DNA of 64,000 bases from Sipunculus nudus (Eukaryota; Annelida; Sipuncula; Golfingiida; Sipunculidae): contig JAPPUL010000076.1 in NCBI GenBank assembly GCA_026874595.1, forward strand, positions 932,001 through 996,000, read 5' to 3'. The position numbers were made by a program, and so were the translations under genes. Below are positions 15,218-24,961 of this stretch, in pieces. The notes beneath the pieces were generated by a model. The model saw only the letters and a list, made by a program, of their open reading frames with translations, searched no databases and was not told the DNA's origin. The number at the start of each line of letters is the position of its first letter. The first letter of the stretch is position 1.

Positions 15218-16279
15218 TTATATAATCAACATCCCATCTCCATAACTGTAAAAACCAAAGTCATTTATATGCGCAAATTTATATGATTCCTTTATAAGTC
15301 CTTCCCCGCCAAATGCGCACACCAGAAGCAACGGGGTTGACTTTCCCATATGAAAATTACTTATTAAACCATTTACCACCCTAAATTTATAGCCGGGATA
15401 TATGAAAAGATTTGTTGAACCGCATGATGCCTTTACTAACCCTTCTCCTGCACTACAATGTTCAAGTACTCGGGTTGTCGTTGTCCCTACTGCAATAACC
15501 CTTTTTCCCCATTTAACTGCTTTGTTTATCTTTTGGGCCTCCTCAGCTTCTAATACATATTCTTCACTCCCCATTTTGTGTCCTTCTACATCTTCGCTTA
15601 TTATCGGTTTAAAAGTTCCAACTGATACGTGCAATGTTATATATGCTATTTCTATTCCTCCTTTCTTTAGCTTTTCTAAAAGCTCTTCTGTAAAATGAAG
15701 TCCTGCTGTTGGACAGGCTATTGACCCGCATACTCTCTTGCTTTTTATATCACTTTCTATAAACTTTTTAGTGTAGCTTGGTTGGTAGTATTTTTTGTCT
15801 TCTATGCTATAGTCTCGCAACTTCAGTATGTACGACGGTAAAGCCATTTGGCCTATCTCATCAAGTAGTTCGTAACTTAGCTTTTCGTTAAATCGTATAT
15901 GATTTAATCCATCCCCTAACTTCCATGTAAGCTTTCCTATAACACCATCTTTAAACTTAAATTCATCACCAATCACGCACTGTTTACTATTCTTAATTAA
16001 AACCTCCCAACTAACACCATCTCTAAGCTCACGTATCAATAAAAACTCAAACTTCTTTTTCTTGCTCTTTAACTCTCCATAAAGTCTTGCCGGATATACA
16101 AAGCTATTGTTTAGTACCAGGCAATCTCCTTCGCTTAGGAAGTTTAAAAGATTGCTAAACTCTTCTTTGTGGTAAGTATTTCTTTTTCTATCTACCACAA
16201 GCAGTTTTGATTTGTCTTTGTCTGGATAGGTTGATATCCTAACGTCATCTAATCCAAAGTTATAATCTTTTGTCTTCAT
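15218..16279 (-). CDS. queA: S-adenosylmethionine:tRNA ribosyltransferase-isomerase QueA
   Basis: 353 residues, normal for the family. It transfers and isomerises the ribosyl part of SAM onto 7-aminomethyl-7-deazaguanine in tRNA, making epoxyqueuosine. Family features: LLVVDR near residue 25, VLNNSFVYPARLYGE (55-69), PTAGLHFTEELL near 190, HVSVGTFKPI near 213 and AVGTTTTRVLEHC near 264. The N-terminal LPxELIA segment is weakly kept (LDDVRIS). It stands between an MBL-fold hydrolase and miaB, so the run is partly a tRNA-modification operon. No other queuosine genes are in the window. Confidence 0.92.
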   Translation of the reverse strand: MKTKDYNFGLDDVRISTYPDKDKSKLLVVDRKRNTYHKEEFSNLLNFLSEGDCLVLNNSFVYPARLYGELKSKKKKFEFLLIRELRDGVSWEVLIKNSKQCVIGDEFKFKDGVIGKLTWKLGDGLNHIRFNEKLSYELLDEIGQMALPSYILKLRDYSIEDKKYYQPSYTKKFIESDIKSKRVCGSIACPTAGLHFTEELLEKLKKGGIEIAYITLHVSVGTFKPIISEDVEGHKMGSEEYVLEAEEAQKINKAVKWGKRVIAVGTTTTRVLEHCSAGEGLVKASCGSTNLFIYPGYKFRVVNGLISNFHMGKSTPLLLVCAFGGEGLIKESYKFAHINDFGFYSYGDGMLII

Positions 16280-16350
16280 ATCTAATCTAAAAGTCTTTAT
16301 ATCTAAAAGTCTTTATATCTAAATAAAAGCTAGTTAGTTTCTAGCAGCGT

Positions 16351-17088
16351 CTAAAAACGGTGTATTATAATGTACTTACGTGCTTTATTGCCAAGTTCAC
16401 TTGCATAGTTATAGTCAAGATGATTTGGGACCTTCTCTTTAAATCTATCATCGTAAGTTGCTTCTATTATGAGTAAAGATACATCTTTTGACTCCTTTTC
16501 AAGACGTTCGTTAGGTAAAGTGTCTCCTGAGTATACTACACTCTCATTCCCAAGCTCTATTTTGTAGCTATAGGCCGCTTTCCTTCTAAGTTTGCTTCTA
16601 GGAACTTTTGTTGTTTCATAGTGCAGTGCTTCAAAACCTCTTATTTTAAAACCTGAGATATTTATAACACTACCGGGTTCTATCTCCTCAAAGCTCAAGT
16701 TAAATGTAAGTTCATTGCCGTATAAGTCCATAAATAGATTAAAGATTTTAGATGCTTCTAAACACCCGTGTGGGACATATATTTTAATGTTTTGTCTAAC
16801 TTTAAAAAGACGTAGAGTACAGAGTAAGGAAAATAAGCCTCCTATATGATCAGGATGACCATGACTTATTACTACCCCTTCTATATAGTTTAAATCTTCC
16901 CCTGAGTTTATTATATCCCGTGTTGTCCCATCTCCGCAGTCAAGCACTACTAATTTACTTGTCATTTTGTTTTTAAAAAGTAGTTGTGTTGCAAGTCCCG
17001 CTCTTGAGTAAAGCACTTTGCATGCAATATCTTGTCCTTCCCAACTATGAGAGCGTTTTATACTTTTGTCTATTGTTGTTTTTATCAT
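16351..17088 (-). CDS. MBL-fold metallo-hydrolase, RNase Z-like
   Basis: 245 residues with the metallo-beta-lactamase fold: LVVLDCGDGTTRDII (46-60), the metal motif SHGHPDHIGGL (75-85; H76, H78, D80, H81), YSGDTLPNERL with the bridging Asp near 193, and a final IIIHRF with the last His. This layout is that of RNase Z, the tRNA 3' endonuclease, and of related aryl-sulfatase-like hydrolases. The C-terminus stops right at the final His motif, where RNase Z normally continues with a few tens of residues, so it is short for RNase Z. Probable first gene of the queA-miaB run. Confidence 0.7.
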   Translation of the reverse strand: MIKTTIDKSIKRSHSWEGQDIACKVLYSRAGLATQLLFKNKMTSKLVVLDCGDGTTRDIINSGEDLNYIEGVVISHGHPDHIGGLFSLLCTLRLFKVRQNIKIYVPHGCLEASKIFNLFMDLYGNELTFNLSFEEIEPGSVINISGFKIRGFEALHYETTKVPRSKLRRKAAYSYKIELGNESVVYSGDTLPNERLEKESKDVSLLIIEATYDDRFKEKVPNHLDYNYASELGNKARKYIIIHRF

Positions 17089-17438
17089 TTTTATTTATAT
17101 GCTCTTTTAAAGATTTTGCTACCTTAAATAAGGTAAGCTACAAATAAGACAAGTCTTAATAAATTCTTACAAAAGTAAATGGTTTAATATTATAATTTAA
17201 GTAATGGCTTTTAGATTGTAAAGTGTGTAACGCATCGTTACAATAATAGATTCTTTTGGCACAAGTGTTTTTTGTAATATATATATTTTTGTTTTTTATG
17301 GTCGATTATACATAAAAAAGATTAAATAATTTTATCTAAACTTAGGATTATACTATAATAAGATTAATAAATAAGATTAATAAACATTCTTTTTAATATT
17401 ACACTATATTACATATTATATGGTAAATGGAGCTTTTT
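17089..17438. other. Intergenic region upstream of fliG
   Basis: AT-rich DNA between two divergent genes, so it must hold both promoters. Visible elements: an inverted repeat TACCTTAAATAAGGTA at about 17120-17135, a second one around TTGTAA...GTTACAA (about 17216-17242), and the 13-base tandem repeat TAAGATTAATAAA at about 17358-17384. No promoter can be assigned with confidence. Confidence 0.4.
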
Positions 17439-18497
17439 ATGGCAACAGCAAGAAGTGGATCACAAGTTACATCAAGGGTTTCAAGTTCTTCAACTAAACG
17501 TCCTTTGACAGGAAAGCAAAAGGCGGCTATATTTTTAGTAGTCTTGGGTCCTGAGGTATCGTCTAATATATTTAAATACTTGAAAGAAGATGAGATTGAA
17601 CAAATTACTTTTGAGATTGCACGTATAGACAAAGTAGAACCGCATGAAAGAGAACTTGTACTAAGAGATTTTCAAGAGCTTATAATGGCTCAAGAATTCA
17701 TCACCCAAGCTGGAGTTGACTATGCTCGTGATGTTTTGGAAAAGGCTTTGGGCTCGCAAAAGGCTGAGGATGTTATAAATAGACTAACCTCTTCAATACA
17801 GTCAAGACCATTTGATTTTGTAAGGAGAACAGATCCTGCACATTTACTTAATTTCATACAGTCAGAACACCCTCAAACGATAGCATTAATACTTGCATAT
17901 TTGGAACCACAAAAGTCATCATTAATTATAAATGCATTACCACAAGAGATACAAGCAGACGTTGCAAAACGGATTGCTACAATGGACAGGACGTCTCCTG
18001 ACGTTTTAAGGGAAGTTGAGAGGGTTTTGGAGAGGAAGTTGTCAACTTTGGCCAGTGAGGATTATACGTCAGCTGGAGGTATTGACACTATAGTCGAAGT
18101 GCTCAATCTTGTTGATAGAGGTACTGAGCGGAATATAATAGAAGATTTAGAGGATGAGGACCCAGAACTTGCAGAAGAGATCAAAAAACGAATGTTCGTA
18201 TTTGAAGATATCGTACTTCTTGATGATAGGTCGATACAAAAGGTGTTGCGAGAGGTTGATGGGCAGGAGCTTGCAAGAGCGCTTAAGGCAGTTGATACTG
18301 AGGTACAAGATAAGATATTTAGAAATATGAGTAAACGGGCCTCATCGTTATTGAAAGAGGATATGGACTTTATGGGACCGATTCGCTTAAAGGACGTTGA
18401 GGAGTCTCAGCAGAAGATAGTGGGAATAATAAGGAAGCTTGAGGAGCAGGGTGAGATAGTAGTAGCAAGGCCAGGAGAGGATGAGCTTGTAGTATAA
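17439..18497 (+). CDS. fliG: Flagellar motor switch protein FliG
   Basis: About 352 residues. I place the start at ATG 17439 (MATARSGSQ) because TGGAG at 17428-17432 is well spaced for it; the in-frame ATG at 17427 lacks a site. FliG forms the rotor ring that meets the stator and MotA. Seen here: N-terminal KQKAAIFLVVLGPE, middle-domain EHPQTIALILAYLEP, and the C-terminal torque domain KKRMFVFEDIVLLDD followed by the charged helix SIQKVLREVDGQELARALK. The ending EIVVARPGEDELVV and the middle domain look spirochaetal. No other motor gene adjoins it, as with scattered switch genes in some spirochaetes. Confidence 0.95.
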   Translation: MATARSGSQVTSRVSSSSTKRPLTGKQKAAIFLVVLGPEVSSNIFKYLKEDEIEQITFEIARIDKVEPHERELVLRDFQELIMAQEFITQAGVDYARDVLEKALGSQKAEDVINRLTSSIQSRPFDFVRRTDPAHLLNFIQSEHPQTIALILAYLEPQKSSLIINALPQEIQADVAKRIATMDRTSPDVLREVERVLERKLSTLASEDYTSAGGIDTIVEVLNLVDRGTERNIIEDLEDEDPELAEEIKKRMFVFEDIVLLDDRSIQKVLREVDGQELARALKAVDTEVQDKIFRNMSKRASSLLKEDMDFMGPIRLKDVEESQQKIVGIIRKLEEQGEIVVARPGEDELVV

Positions 18498-18855
18498 ATT
18501 ATGTATTATAAATTTTATATAAGAAATTATACTATAAGTTTTTGTAGGGATATTAAAAAGGTCAAACACTCCCAAGTATAGATTTATATAAGTGTATTAT
18601 AATATAAAATTCCTTTGCTTTAAGATATTTGCCTTTAGCGATAAAGTATCTTTAAACTAGTTTTTAATTAAGATATTTATTAATTAGTATAATATTTGTA
18701 TATTTCTAAAAAGATATTTAGAAATAAGAAGGCGTTATTCAAAATACTTATAGTGTTATTAGATAACGAGAGGTTATAAATATTACTAAATAGTTAAGGT
18801 CTAGGTGTAAATGGAGTACCTATTTCAACGATCTTAGCTGACAAGGGATTATTTA
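18498..18855. other. Intergenic region between fliG and the S41 protease gene
   Basis: About 360 bases of AT-rich DNA. It carries repeated AAGATATTTA-like words (18664-18722) but no hairpin-plus-T terminator, RNA gene or reading frame that I can support. The promoter of the following gene is presumably here. Confidence 0.4.
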
Positions 18856-20352
18856 ATGAAGAAAGAAAGATTAGTGTGGATCTCGCTGTTACTGTTACTA
18901 TTGGGGGTCCAGTTATATGGATTTATATTATCTGGAGATAGTCTAAGGCTTGAAAAGATAATAGATGGGTATAAAGAGAAATTAGTTAATCTAAGAGCTT
19001 TAGAAGGAGATACTGTAGGCAAGTCTAGTGAGATTGAGTATTCAGAGGATGAGTATTATGAGTTACTAGAAGAAGTTGTTGGATATATAAGGAGTAACTA
19101 CGTAGATGAGAGCAAGGTATCGTATAAGAATCTGATGTATGGAGGGATAAGAGGCATGCTTAGTTCGCTTGACGATTCTTATAGTAGTTTTTTATCAGAG
19201 GACGATTTAAAGGAGCTAAATGAGTCATTAAGCAATCAATTTGGGGGTCTTGGTATATATATTGGTCTTCGTGATAGGTATCCAACTGTAATAGCGCCAA
19301 TAGAAGGCAGTCCTGGTTACGAGGCAGGGATACAGTCGATGGATAAGATAGTAGAGATAGAAGGCAAGTCAAGTCGAGATCTTAATATATCAGATGTAGT
19401 AAAAATACTACGAGGGGCTCCAGGAACAAAGGTATCGATAAAGGTTTCTCGGGAAGAAGCCCTAGATTTAATACCAATGACGATAACCCGAGCAATAATA
19501 AATGTCCCGACAGTGAAGTATGGATTTATAAAAAAGGGGCTTGGCTATATACGTATAATATCGTTTGGAAAACAAACAGTGAATAAGTTGAAGGAGGCAC
19601 TCTTTAAGCTACGTAAGGCGAAATTACAAAGTCTTGTTATAGATTTGCGTAACAATCCTGGAGGTTTTCTAAAATCTGCAGTATCAACGTCAGATATGTT
19701 TTTTGACAAAGGGAAAATAGTTTATACTGAAGGTAGGAAAAAAGGTAAAATAACAGAATTTTATGCGGACGAGGAAAATACGATAGTAGAAAAAGATATT
19801 CCAATAGTCGTATTGGTAAATCAGGGTAGTGCTTCAGCCTCAGAGATAGTAGCAGGTGCATTGCAGGACTCAAAGAGGGCCATACTTGTAGGCTCTAAGA
19901 CATTTGGTAAAGCATCTGTACAAAATATAATATCGTTAAGAAATGGCGATAATAAAATAGCAATTAGGCTTACTGTCCAAAAGTATTATACCCCTTCTGG
20001 TCAGGAAATTCATAATAAGGGCATAACTCCTGATGTTGTTGTTAAGGTTGCCAAAAAGACTTTTGACGATATATATATGGATAATAAAATAGCGAAGGGT
20101 AAGTTTGTAAAAACTTTTGTGAAAAAGCATTTTAGTGGAGCAAGTTATAAAGAAAAGGATTATGATAATTTTAAAAAGGTCCTTAAAAAAGAGGGGATAA
20201 TTATTAGGGATAGAGATTTAAGAAGATATATACGCGATGAAAAATATAAAAAGCATGTAAGGTTATTTGACCTTGATTATGATGAGCAATTGCAAAAGGC
20301 AGTGTCAATACTTGAAAAACCCATAAACTATAACAAGATTTTGAATAAATAA
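18856..20352 (+). CDS. Carboxy-terminal processing protease (S41, CtpA/Prc type)
   Basis: 498 residues. An N-terminal hydrophobic segment (VWISLLLLLLGVQLYGFIL, 7-25) anchors or exports the protein to the periplasm. A PDZ domain spans about 125-210 (GGLGIYIGLRDRYPTVIAPI; GSPGYEAGI). The protease core has LRNNPGGFLKSAVSTSD (264-280), the nucleophile segment NQGSASASEIVAGAL with S327 as probable catalytic Ser, and GSKTFGKASVQ with K352 as general base, a 25-residue spacing typical of the family. It would trim or degrade envelope proteins. The C-terminal 100 residues are lysine-rich. It converges with bioB. Confidence 0.9.
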   Translation: MKKERLVWISLLLLLLGVQLYGFILSGDSLRLEKIIDGYKEKLVNLRALEGDTVGKSSEIEYSEDEYYELLEEVVGYIRSNYVDESKVSYKNLMYGGIRGMLSSLDDSYSSFLSEDDLKELNESLSNQFGGLGIYIGLRDRYPTVIAPIEGSPGYEAGIQSMDKIVEIEGKSSRDLNISDVVKILRGAPGTKVSIKVSREEALDLIPMTITRAIINVPTVKYGFIKKGLGYIRIISFGKQTVNKLKEALFKLRKAKLQSLVIDLRNNPGGFLKSAVSTSDMFFDKGKIVYTEGRKKGKITEFYADEENTIVEKDIPIVVLVNQGSASASEIVAGALQDSKRAILVGSKTFGKASVQNIISLRNGDNKIAIRLTVQKYYTPSGQEIHNKGITPDVVVKVAKKTFDDIYMDNKIAKGKFVKTFVKKHFSGASYKEKDYDNFKKVLKKEGIIIRDRDLRRYIRDEKYKKHVRLFDLDYDEQLQKAVSILEKPINYNKILNK

Positions 20353-20409
20353 TAGTTAAATAAATAGTTAATAGACTTTTAATCTTTATTATAATTTAAT
20401 TTTTATAAT

Positions 20410-21420
20410 TTAATTTTTATGATGTGAAGAGCAAAGAGCTTTAGTAGCAAAACCAAGATCCTCAATCATATTAAGATCGTCTTCATAAGAGCGTCCTTTA
20501 GTTGTAAGATAGTTTCCGATTAATAAACCATTTGCACCAGCAAAGAATATCCATGATTGCATATCTCTTAATACCTTTTCCCTACCGCCCATCACCATTA
20601 TATTTTTATTTGGCAATATAAAACGAAATACGGACACAATGTTAAGCGCCTCATAAGGATCAAGCAGCTTTAGGTCTCCAAGAGGTGTTTTGGGGACAGG
20701 AACAAGAAAGTTAATTGGAACTGAATCAACATCAATTTCTTTTAAACTAAAAGCAAGCTCAAGTCTTTGTTGCCAAGTCTCACCCATGCCAAAAATACCT
20801 CCACAACAAGTCTTAAGTCCAGCATTTTTGGCATTTACAACAGCTTGTATCTCATCCGCATAAGAATGAGTAGAAACTATTTTGTCAAAGTGGCTTTTTG
20901 CAGTTTCTAAATTATGATGATAATGATCCATCCCGGCATCCTTTAGTAAACGAAGTTCGTCCAAAGACATAAGCCCAAGCGAGCTACAAGCCTCCATATT
21001 GGTATTTTGCTTAGTGTATTCAATAGCCTTAGCAATGAGTTTAATCTCGCTATCATCTTTTTTAGAACCAAGTTTGCGTCCGCTAGTAACAAAAGAGAAT
21101 TCCCCGGCACCATTACTTGCTGCATTATCAACAGCTTCTTTAAGAGCATCAAATTCCATCATTTTGTAAGTCTGGCTATCCGTATTATAAATTGAAGATT
21201 GCGAACAGAAACTACAGTCCTCAGGGCAAGCACCAGACTTAGCATTAACTATCGAACAAAGCACAATATCTTTGTTCATAAAGTGTTGTCGTATTTCATT
21301 AGCACATAAAAATAAATCAAAGCTTTTAATATTGTCTTTGGTAAGAGATAATGCCTCATCGTATGTAATAGCATCACCTGCAATAATTCTATCTTTAAGA
21401 GAGAGCAAATAGTTTAACAT
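20410..21420 (-). CDS. bioB: Biotin synthase BioB
   Basis: 336 residues. BioB is the radical-SAM enzyme that inserts sulfur into dethiobiotin. The SAM cluster motif is GACPEDCSFCSQSS (C65, C69, C72). Family segments NTNMEACSSLGLM, YHHNLETAKSHFDKI, TCCGGIFGMGETWQQRL and VPINFLVPVPKTPLGDL are all present. LFFAGANGLLIGNYLTTKGR near the end is also typical. No other biotin gene adjoins it, and no BirA operator could be seen upstream. Confidence 0.95.
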   Translation of the reverse strand: MLNYLLSLKDRIIAGDAITYDEALSLTKDNIKSFDLFLCANEIRQHFMNKDIVLCSIVNAKSGACPEDCSFCSQSSIYNTDSQTYKMMEFDALKEAVDNAASNGAGEFSFVTSGRKLGSKKDDSEIKLIAKAIEYTKQNTNMEACSSLGLMSLDELRLLKDAGMDHYHHNLETAKSHFDKIVSTHSYADEIQAVVNAKNAGLKTCCGGIFGMGETWQQRLELAFSLKEIDVDSVPINFLVPVPKTPLGDLKLLDPYEALNIVSVFRFILPNKNIMVMGGREKVLRDMQSWIFFAGANGLLIGNYLTTKGRSYEDDLNMIEDLGFATKALCSSHHKN

Positions 21421-21538
21421 TTTATATTGTGAACCTCATATTAAGTTAAAGTTGCTTTTAGTATTATCTAAAAGTATAAGGATTTTCTTTTAATAATGTA
21501 ATGAATTTATAATTAAAGACACAGATTTAATTTTCAAG

Positions 21539-22384
21539 ATGTTTGAAGGACCCAAAGTAAGTGTAATAATCCCAACTAAGGACAGAAAGTATTTTTTGAG
21601 TGAGGCAATAGAAAGTGTTTTGCGTCAAAGTTATAAAGATATTGAAATAATAGTTGTAGATGATGGTTCTATAGATGGGAGTATGGAGTATATAATTAAA
21701 CGTTACGGGGCTTCTCTTGATAGAATAGTATATATATATAGGTCAAGTAGCCGGGGGGTAAGTGCAGCTCGAAACTGCGGGTTATTGAGTGCAACAGGAG
21801 AATATATATCGTTTTTGGATTCAGATGATTTATGGGCTTGTGACAAGATAGCGGAAGAACTTAAAATACTTAGACGGAAAGGGTATTATAAAGCTATCTA
21901 TACAGATGAAAAGTGGCTTAAAAACGGAAAACATCTTAATCAAAAAAAGCGTCACAAGAAGTATAGCGGACATATATATGAAAGATGCCTACCTCTTTGC
22001 ATAATAAGTGCCTCTTCAATACTATTTAGACGTGAAGTTTTGGATAAGGTAGGGTATTTTGATGAGAGTCTTCGAGCCTGTGAGGATTATGATTATTGGC
22101 TTCGTCTTTGCAGCCTATACCCAATATACTATCTTGAAAAGAAGTTAATTATAAAGCGAGGAGGGCATAAAGATCAATTATCTAAAAGATATGAAGTAAT
22201 GGATGCCTTTCGAGTTCGGGCACTTATTAAGATATTAAGTCTTAAAATGCTTACAAAGGCATATGAGGAGCAGACGAAAAAAGAGCTTATAAAGAAAGTG
22301 AATATAATAATGAAAGGACTTATAAAGCGTGGCAAGCAAACAGAGTTAAAACAGTATGATTTATTACTAAGAGGACTTTCTTAA
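21539..22384 (+). CDS. Family 2 glycosyltransferase
   Basis: 281 residues with a GT-A fold. VSVIIPTKDRKYFLSEAIES (7-26), IIVVDDGSIDGS (37-48) and SFLDSDDLW with the DxD metal site (D94, D96) bind the nucleotide sugar. RACEDYDYWLRLCS near residue 178 supplies the probable catalytic acid region. No membrane segment. Substrate unknown; with lpxC next to it an LPS or surface glycan role is plausible. ATG 21539 has a weak upstream site (TTTTCAAG). Converges with lpxC. Confidence 0.85.
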   Translation: MFEGPKVSVIIPTKDRKYFLSEAIESVLRQSYKDIEIIVVDDGSIDGSMEYIIKRYGASLDRIVYIYRSSSRGVSAARNCGLLSATGEYISFLDSDDLWACDKIAEELKILRRKGYYKAIYTDEKWLKNGKHLNQKKRHKKYSGHIYERCLPLCIISASSILFRREVLDKVGYFDESLRACEDYDYWLRLCSLYPIYYLEKKLIIKRGGHKDQLSKRYEVMDAFRVRALIKILSLKMLTKAYEEQTKKELIKKVNIIMKGLIKRGKQTELKQYDLLLRGLS

Positions 22385-22402
22385 GTACGTAGTACCTTTC
22401 TT

Positions 22403-23305
22403 CTAGTAATTGAAATGTTGTTTTATAAGGTTATGAATAAACTTTTGGTCTGTTATAGTATTTTTATTTTGGAAGTTATTAGGATTTGCAGGCAGTTGGT
22501 TTAGTATTTTTACAAAGAGTAAGTCTAGGTGGTGGCCGGATTTATATAAGAAGAAGTTAGCACAGACTCTAAATTTTAATAAAGCAAGAGCGGCACAAAA
22601 GTCAAGTATTTTATGTCTTGCGGCTTCATTATGTAGATTAGAAGGGTTAATGAGCTTGTTATTTTTAAATACTTGAGTGTTTTGGTAATTAGCGCCAAGG
22701 GCCTTACCTTGATTTTTTAGAGAATCCCACATATCATAAAAGCCAAAAGTTCTTGCTTTAGCGATTTGGTTAATGAATTTGGCTTTAGAGAATGTGGTTT
22801 TGAAATGTTGTTTTAGGTTATATTCTTTAAAGTGAATAAAAGCGTTAAAAGAGATAGAATTATTATAATTAGGCAAAGCGGCAATAAAGCTATCGTTTAT
22901 TTTAATGGCAATAGGACATGTAAGGTTAATAAAGGGGATGTAATTATTAGTGGCATATGGCTTTGACTTTATGATATGGTTAATAAATTGAGAAGAAGCG
23001 CCATCAAGAGCGGGCACCTCATCGCCGAGTACAAAGTTAATATTGCAGCTGGTGATATTGAGAATAAAAAGAGCACTTAAAAGGTGTTCAGTACTCCTGG
23101 CATAGAAGTCATTATACTTAAAAGCAATATTTAAATTAGTATCAAAGACATTATTTACTGTGGCATTTAAGGTAACATTGTGATTATTAAAAGAAAAAGC
23201 AATATTGTTATTAATATTAGGTTTAAGGATAATGATATTGAAGTTATTTTTGTGTAGGCCAAATCCTTTAATTACAATATTATTAGATAGGGCAGTTTCT
23301 TTCAT
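22403..23305 (-). CDS. lpxC: UDP-3-O-acyl-N-acetylglucosamine deacetylase LpxC
   Basis: The zinc-dependent deacetylase that commits UDP-GlcNAc to lipid A. I start at the ATG at 23305 (MKETALSNNIVIKGFGLHKN), because family members begin with a similar TLxxxVxxxGxGLH; the frame extends to ATG 23350 but those 15 extra residues include a duplicated MHMNYLM-like stretch. Key segments: STEHLLSAL (zinc His), EVPALDGASSQF, ARTFGFY, HNEAARHKILDF (zinc His and Asp) and KSGHHLDLL (catalytic His). About 300 residues, normal. Its presence shows that the cell makes lipid A. Confidence 0.92.
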   Translation of the reverse strand: MKETALSNNIVIKGFGLHKNNFNIIILKPNINNNIAFSFNNHNVTLNATVNNVFDTNLNIAFKYNDFYARSTEHLLSALFILNITSCNINFVLGDEVPALDGASSQFINHIIKSKPYATNNYIPFINLTCPIAIKINDSFIAALPNYNNSISFNAFIHFKEYNLKQHFKTTFSKAKFINQIAKARTFGFYDMWDSLKNQGKALGANYQNTQVFKNNKLINPSNLHNEAARHKILDFCAALALLKFRVCANFFLYKSGHHLDLLFVKILNQLPANPNNFQNKNTITDQKFIHNLIKQHFNY

Positions 23306-23403
23306 AAGCATTAAATAATTCATATGCATTAAATAATAAGATAGAATCATGTTCTTTTTAAAAGAAGCTTAAAAGATATAAAAAGCCTAAGATATAAAAA
23401 ATA

Positions 23404-24843
23404 ATGAAATATGATATATTAATAGCGTTAAGATTTTTGAAGGAATCTAGGGGTAGAGGCTTTATATCACGAATATCGTTAATAGCGTTTATAATAGTTA
23501 GTCTATCAGTGTTTGTGCCGCTTGTTATAATGTCTATCGTCAACGGTTTTCATGATAGTGTTTTGTTAAAACATATGAATAAAGATTATCATATACAAAT
23601 AAGTAAGGGTAATTTATATGATGTAGAAAGTCTTTCCAAAAAGATTAATGAAATAGGGCTTGAAGATAAGATAAAGATAATGGTACCATTTTACCTATCG
23701 CATGGTCTTATTAAGGGAAAAGACAGTAGGTATTTTGGAGTAGTAATACGTTTTGCAAGTGAGGATTCATATAAAGAAGATGATAGTCTGCGTGATAATT
23801 TCAAGATAATATCAGGAGGCTATGCACTTGATTCGAAGTTTAGTATAGTGATAGGAGATGCGCTTGCAAGAGGCATTAGCAAGGACGAAGTTGAGTATAA
23901 ACGATTTTTGAAGTTGGTGGATGAAGGTGGAGGTCCAGTCTTGTATTTATTGGTATCTCGCGAGAAGGGTTTAGGTGGAGTAGAATATGAGGCTTTTAAT
24001 CTATCAGATGGCATTGTGGGTACAGAGCAAGAAGATAGCGGAGATATGGTTTTGGGCAATCTTTCAACTTACAGATTAAAGGTGGTAGGAGTATATAGGT
24101 CGGGCTACGAGGAATATGATAAAAGCCTGGTATTTTCTAATCTAAAGACAGGCGAGCTAGTATATAATGCCCGAATAAAGTTACGAGGCAAAAGCTATCC
24201 GCTACTAACGGGCTTAGGGTTAAAGCTTTACAGTGTAGAAGATGTAGATAAAGTATCACTTAAATTAAATGAGCATCTACTAGGGTATCGAGTATCGACA
24301 TGGGAGGTTTTAAATGGACATTTAATCTACGCTTTTAAGTGGGAAGAGCGAATAATGGCGGTAATATTATTTATAATAGTGCTTTGCTCAGTGGTTATAA
24401 CGGTCTACATAAATTTAAATATAATAGTCTTAGATAAGAGGCGAGAGATAGGGATATTGAAAACATTTGGGGTAAGGAATGTGAGGGTAGAAAAGGTATT
24501 CACGATATATGGATATATAATAGGCTTTGTGGGATGTAGTGTAGGGATATTATTGGGGATATTGTTAGTACTTTCGTTAAATGATATAATAAAGTTGTTT
24601 GAGCTATTTTATAATATGATATTGGCAAGTGTTCATAACTATATGGGATGGGAAGGGATGTATTCAGAGTGGCATTTTTTTTCGGGGGCGATTGGACATC
24701 TTGATGATTTTGAATATAAATTAAATTTAAAAGATATGTATTTGCTAGTATTTCTTGGGATGATGGTATCAGTTGGGGGAGCATATTTTTCAGTAAGGAG
24801 GCGATTAAGGAAGAGCATATCGGATAGTTTGAAATATCAATGA
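23404..24843 (+). CDS. LolC/LolE-type lipoprotein-releasing permease
   Basis: 479 residues, longer than the usual 400 to 420. The N-terminus has the typical ALRFLKESRGRGFISRISLIAFI followed by a membrane segment (about 26-48). A periplasmic domain of about 280 residues follows, then an FtsX domain with three membrane segments (about 318-345, 362-395, 445-465) including RREIGILKTFGVRNVRVEKVF. The extra length lies in the periplasmic part and a loop near 405-430. With LolD it would release lipoproteins from the inner membrane toward LolA. Divergent from lpxC with only about 100 bases between starts. Confidence 0.88.
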   Translation: MKYDILIALRFLKESRGRGFISRISLIAFIIVSLSVFVPLVIMSIVNGFHDSVLLKHMNKDYHIQISKGNLYDVESLSKKINEIGLEDKIKIMVPFYLSHGLIKGKDSRYFGVVIRFASEDSYKEDDSLRDNFKIISGGYALDSKFSIVIGDALARGISKDEVEYKRFLKLVDEGGGPVLYLLVSREKGLGGVEYEAFNLSDGIVGTEQEDSGDMVLGNLSTYRLKVVGVYRSGYEEYDKSLVFSNLKTGELVYNARIKLRGKSYPLLTGLGLKLYSVEDVDKVSLKLNEHLLGYRVSTWEVLNGHLIYAFKWEERIMAVILFIIVLCSVVITVYINLNIIVLDKRREIGILKTFGVRNVRVEKVFTIYGYIIGFVGCSVGILLGILLVLSLNDIIKLFELFYNMILASVHNYMGWEGMYSEWHFFSGAIGHLDDFEYKLNLKDMYLLVFLGMMVSVGGAYFSVRRRLRKSISDSLKYQ

Positions 24844-24961
24844 GTCGTAGGAGAGAGAGTAGTAGGAGAGAACATAGGAAAGATTAAATAGTTAATAAAG
24901 TTAATAATATAAAAAGGAGAGCGTAAAAATAGTAGTAAATGCTAACTTAGAAGGCAAAAAG

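Noticed and set aside
17262-17285. Sigma-54 promoter (TGGCAC near 17259) for fliG
   Set aside because: The -24 half TGGCAC is there, but the -12 half TTGC is missing at the correct spacing (only a T run follows).
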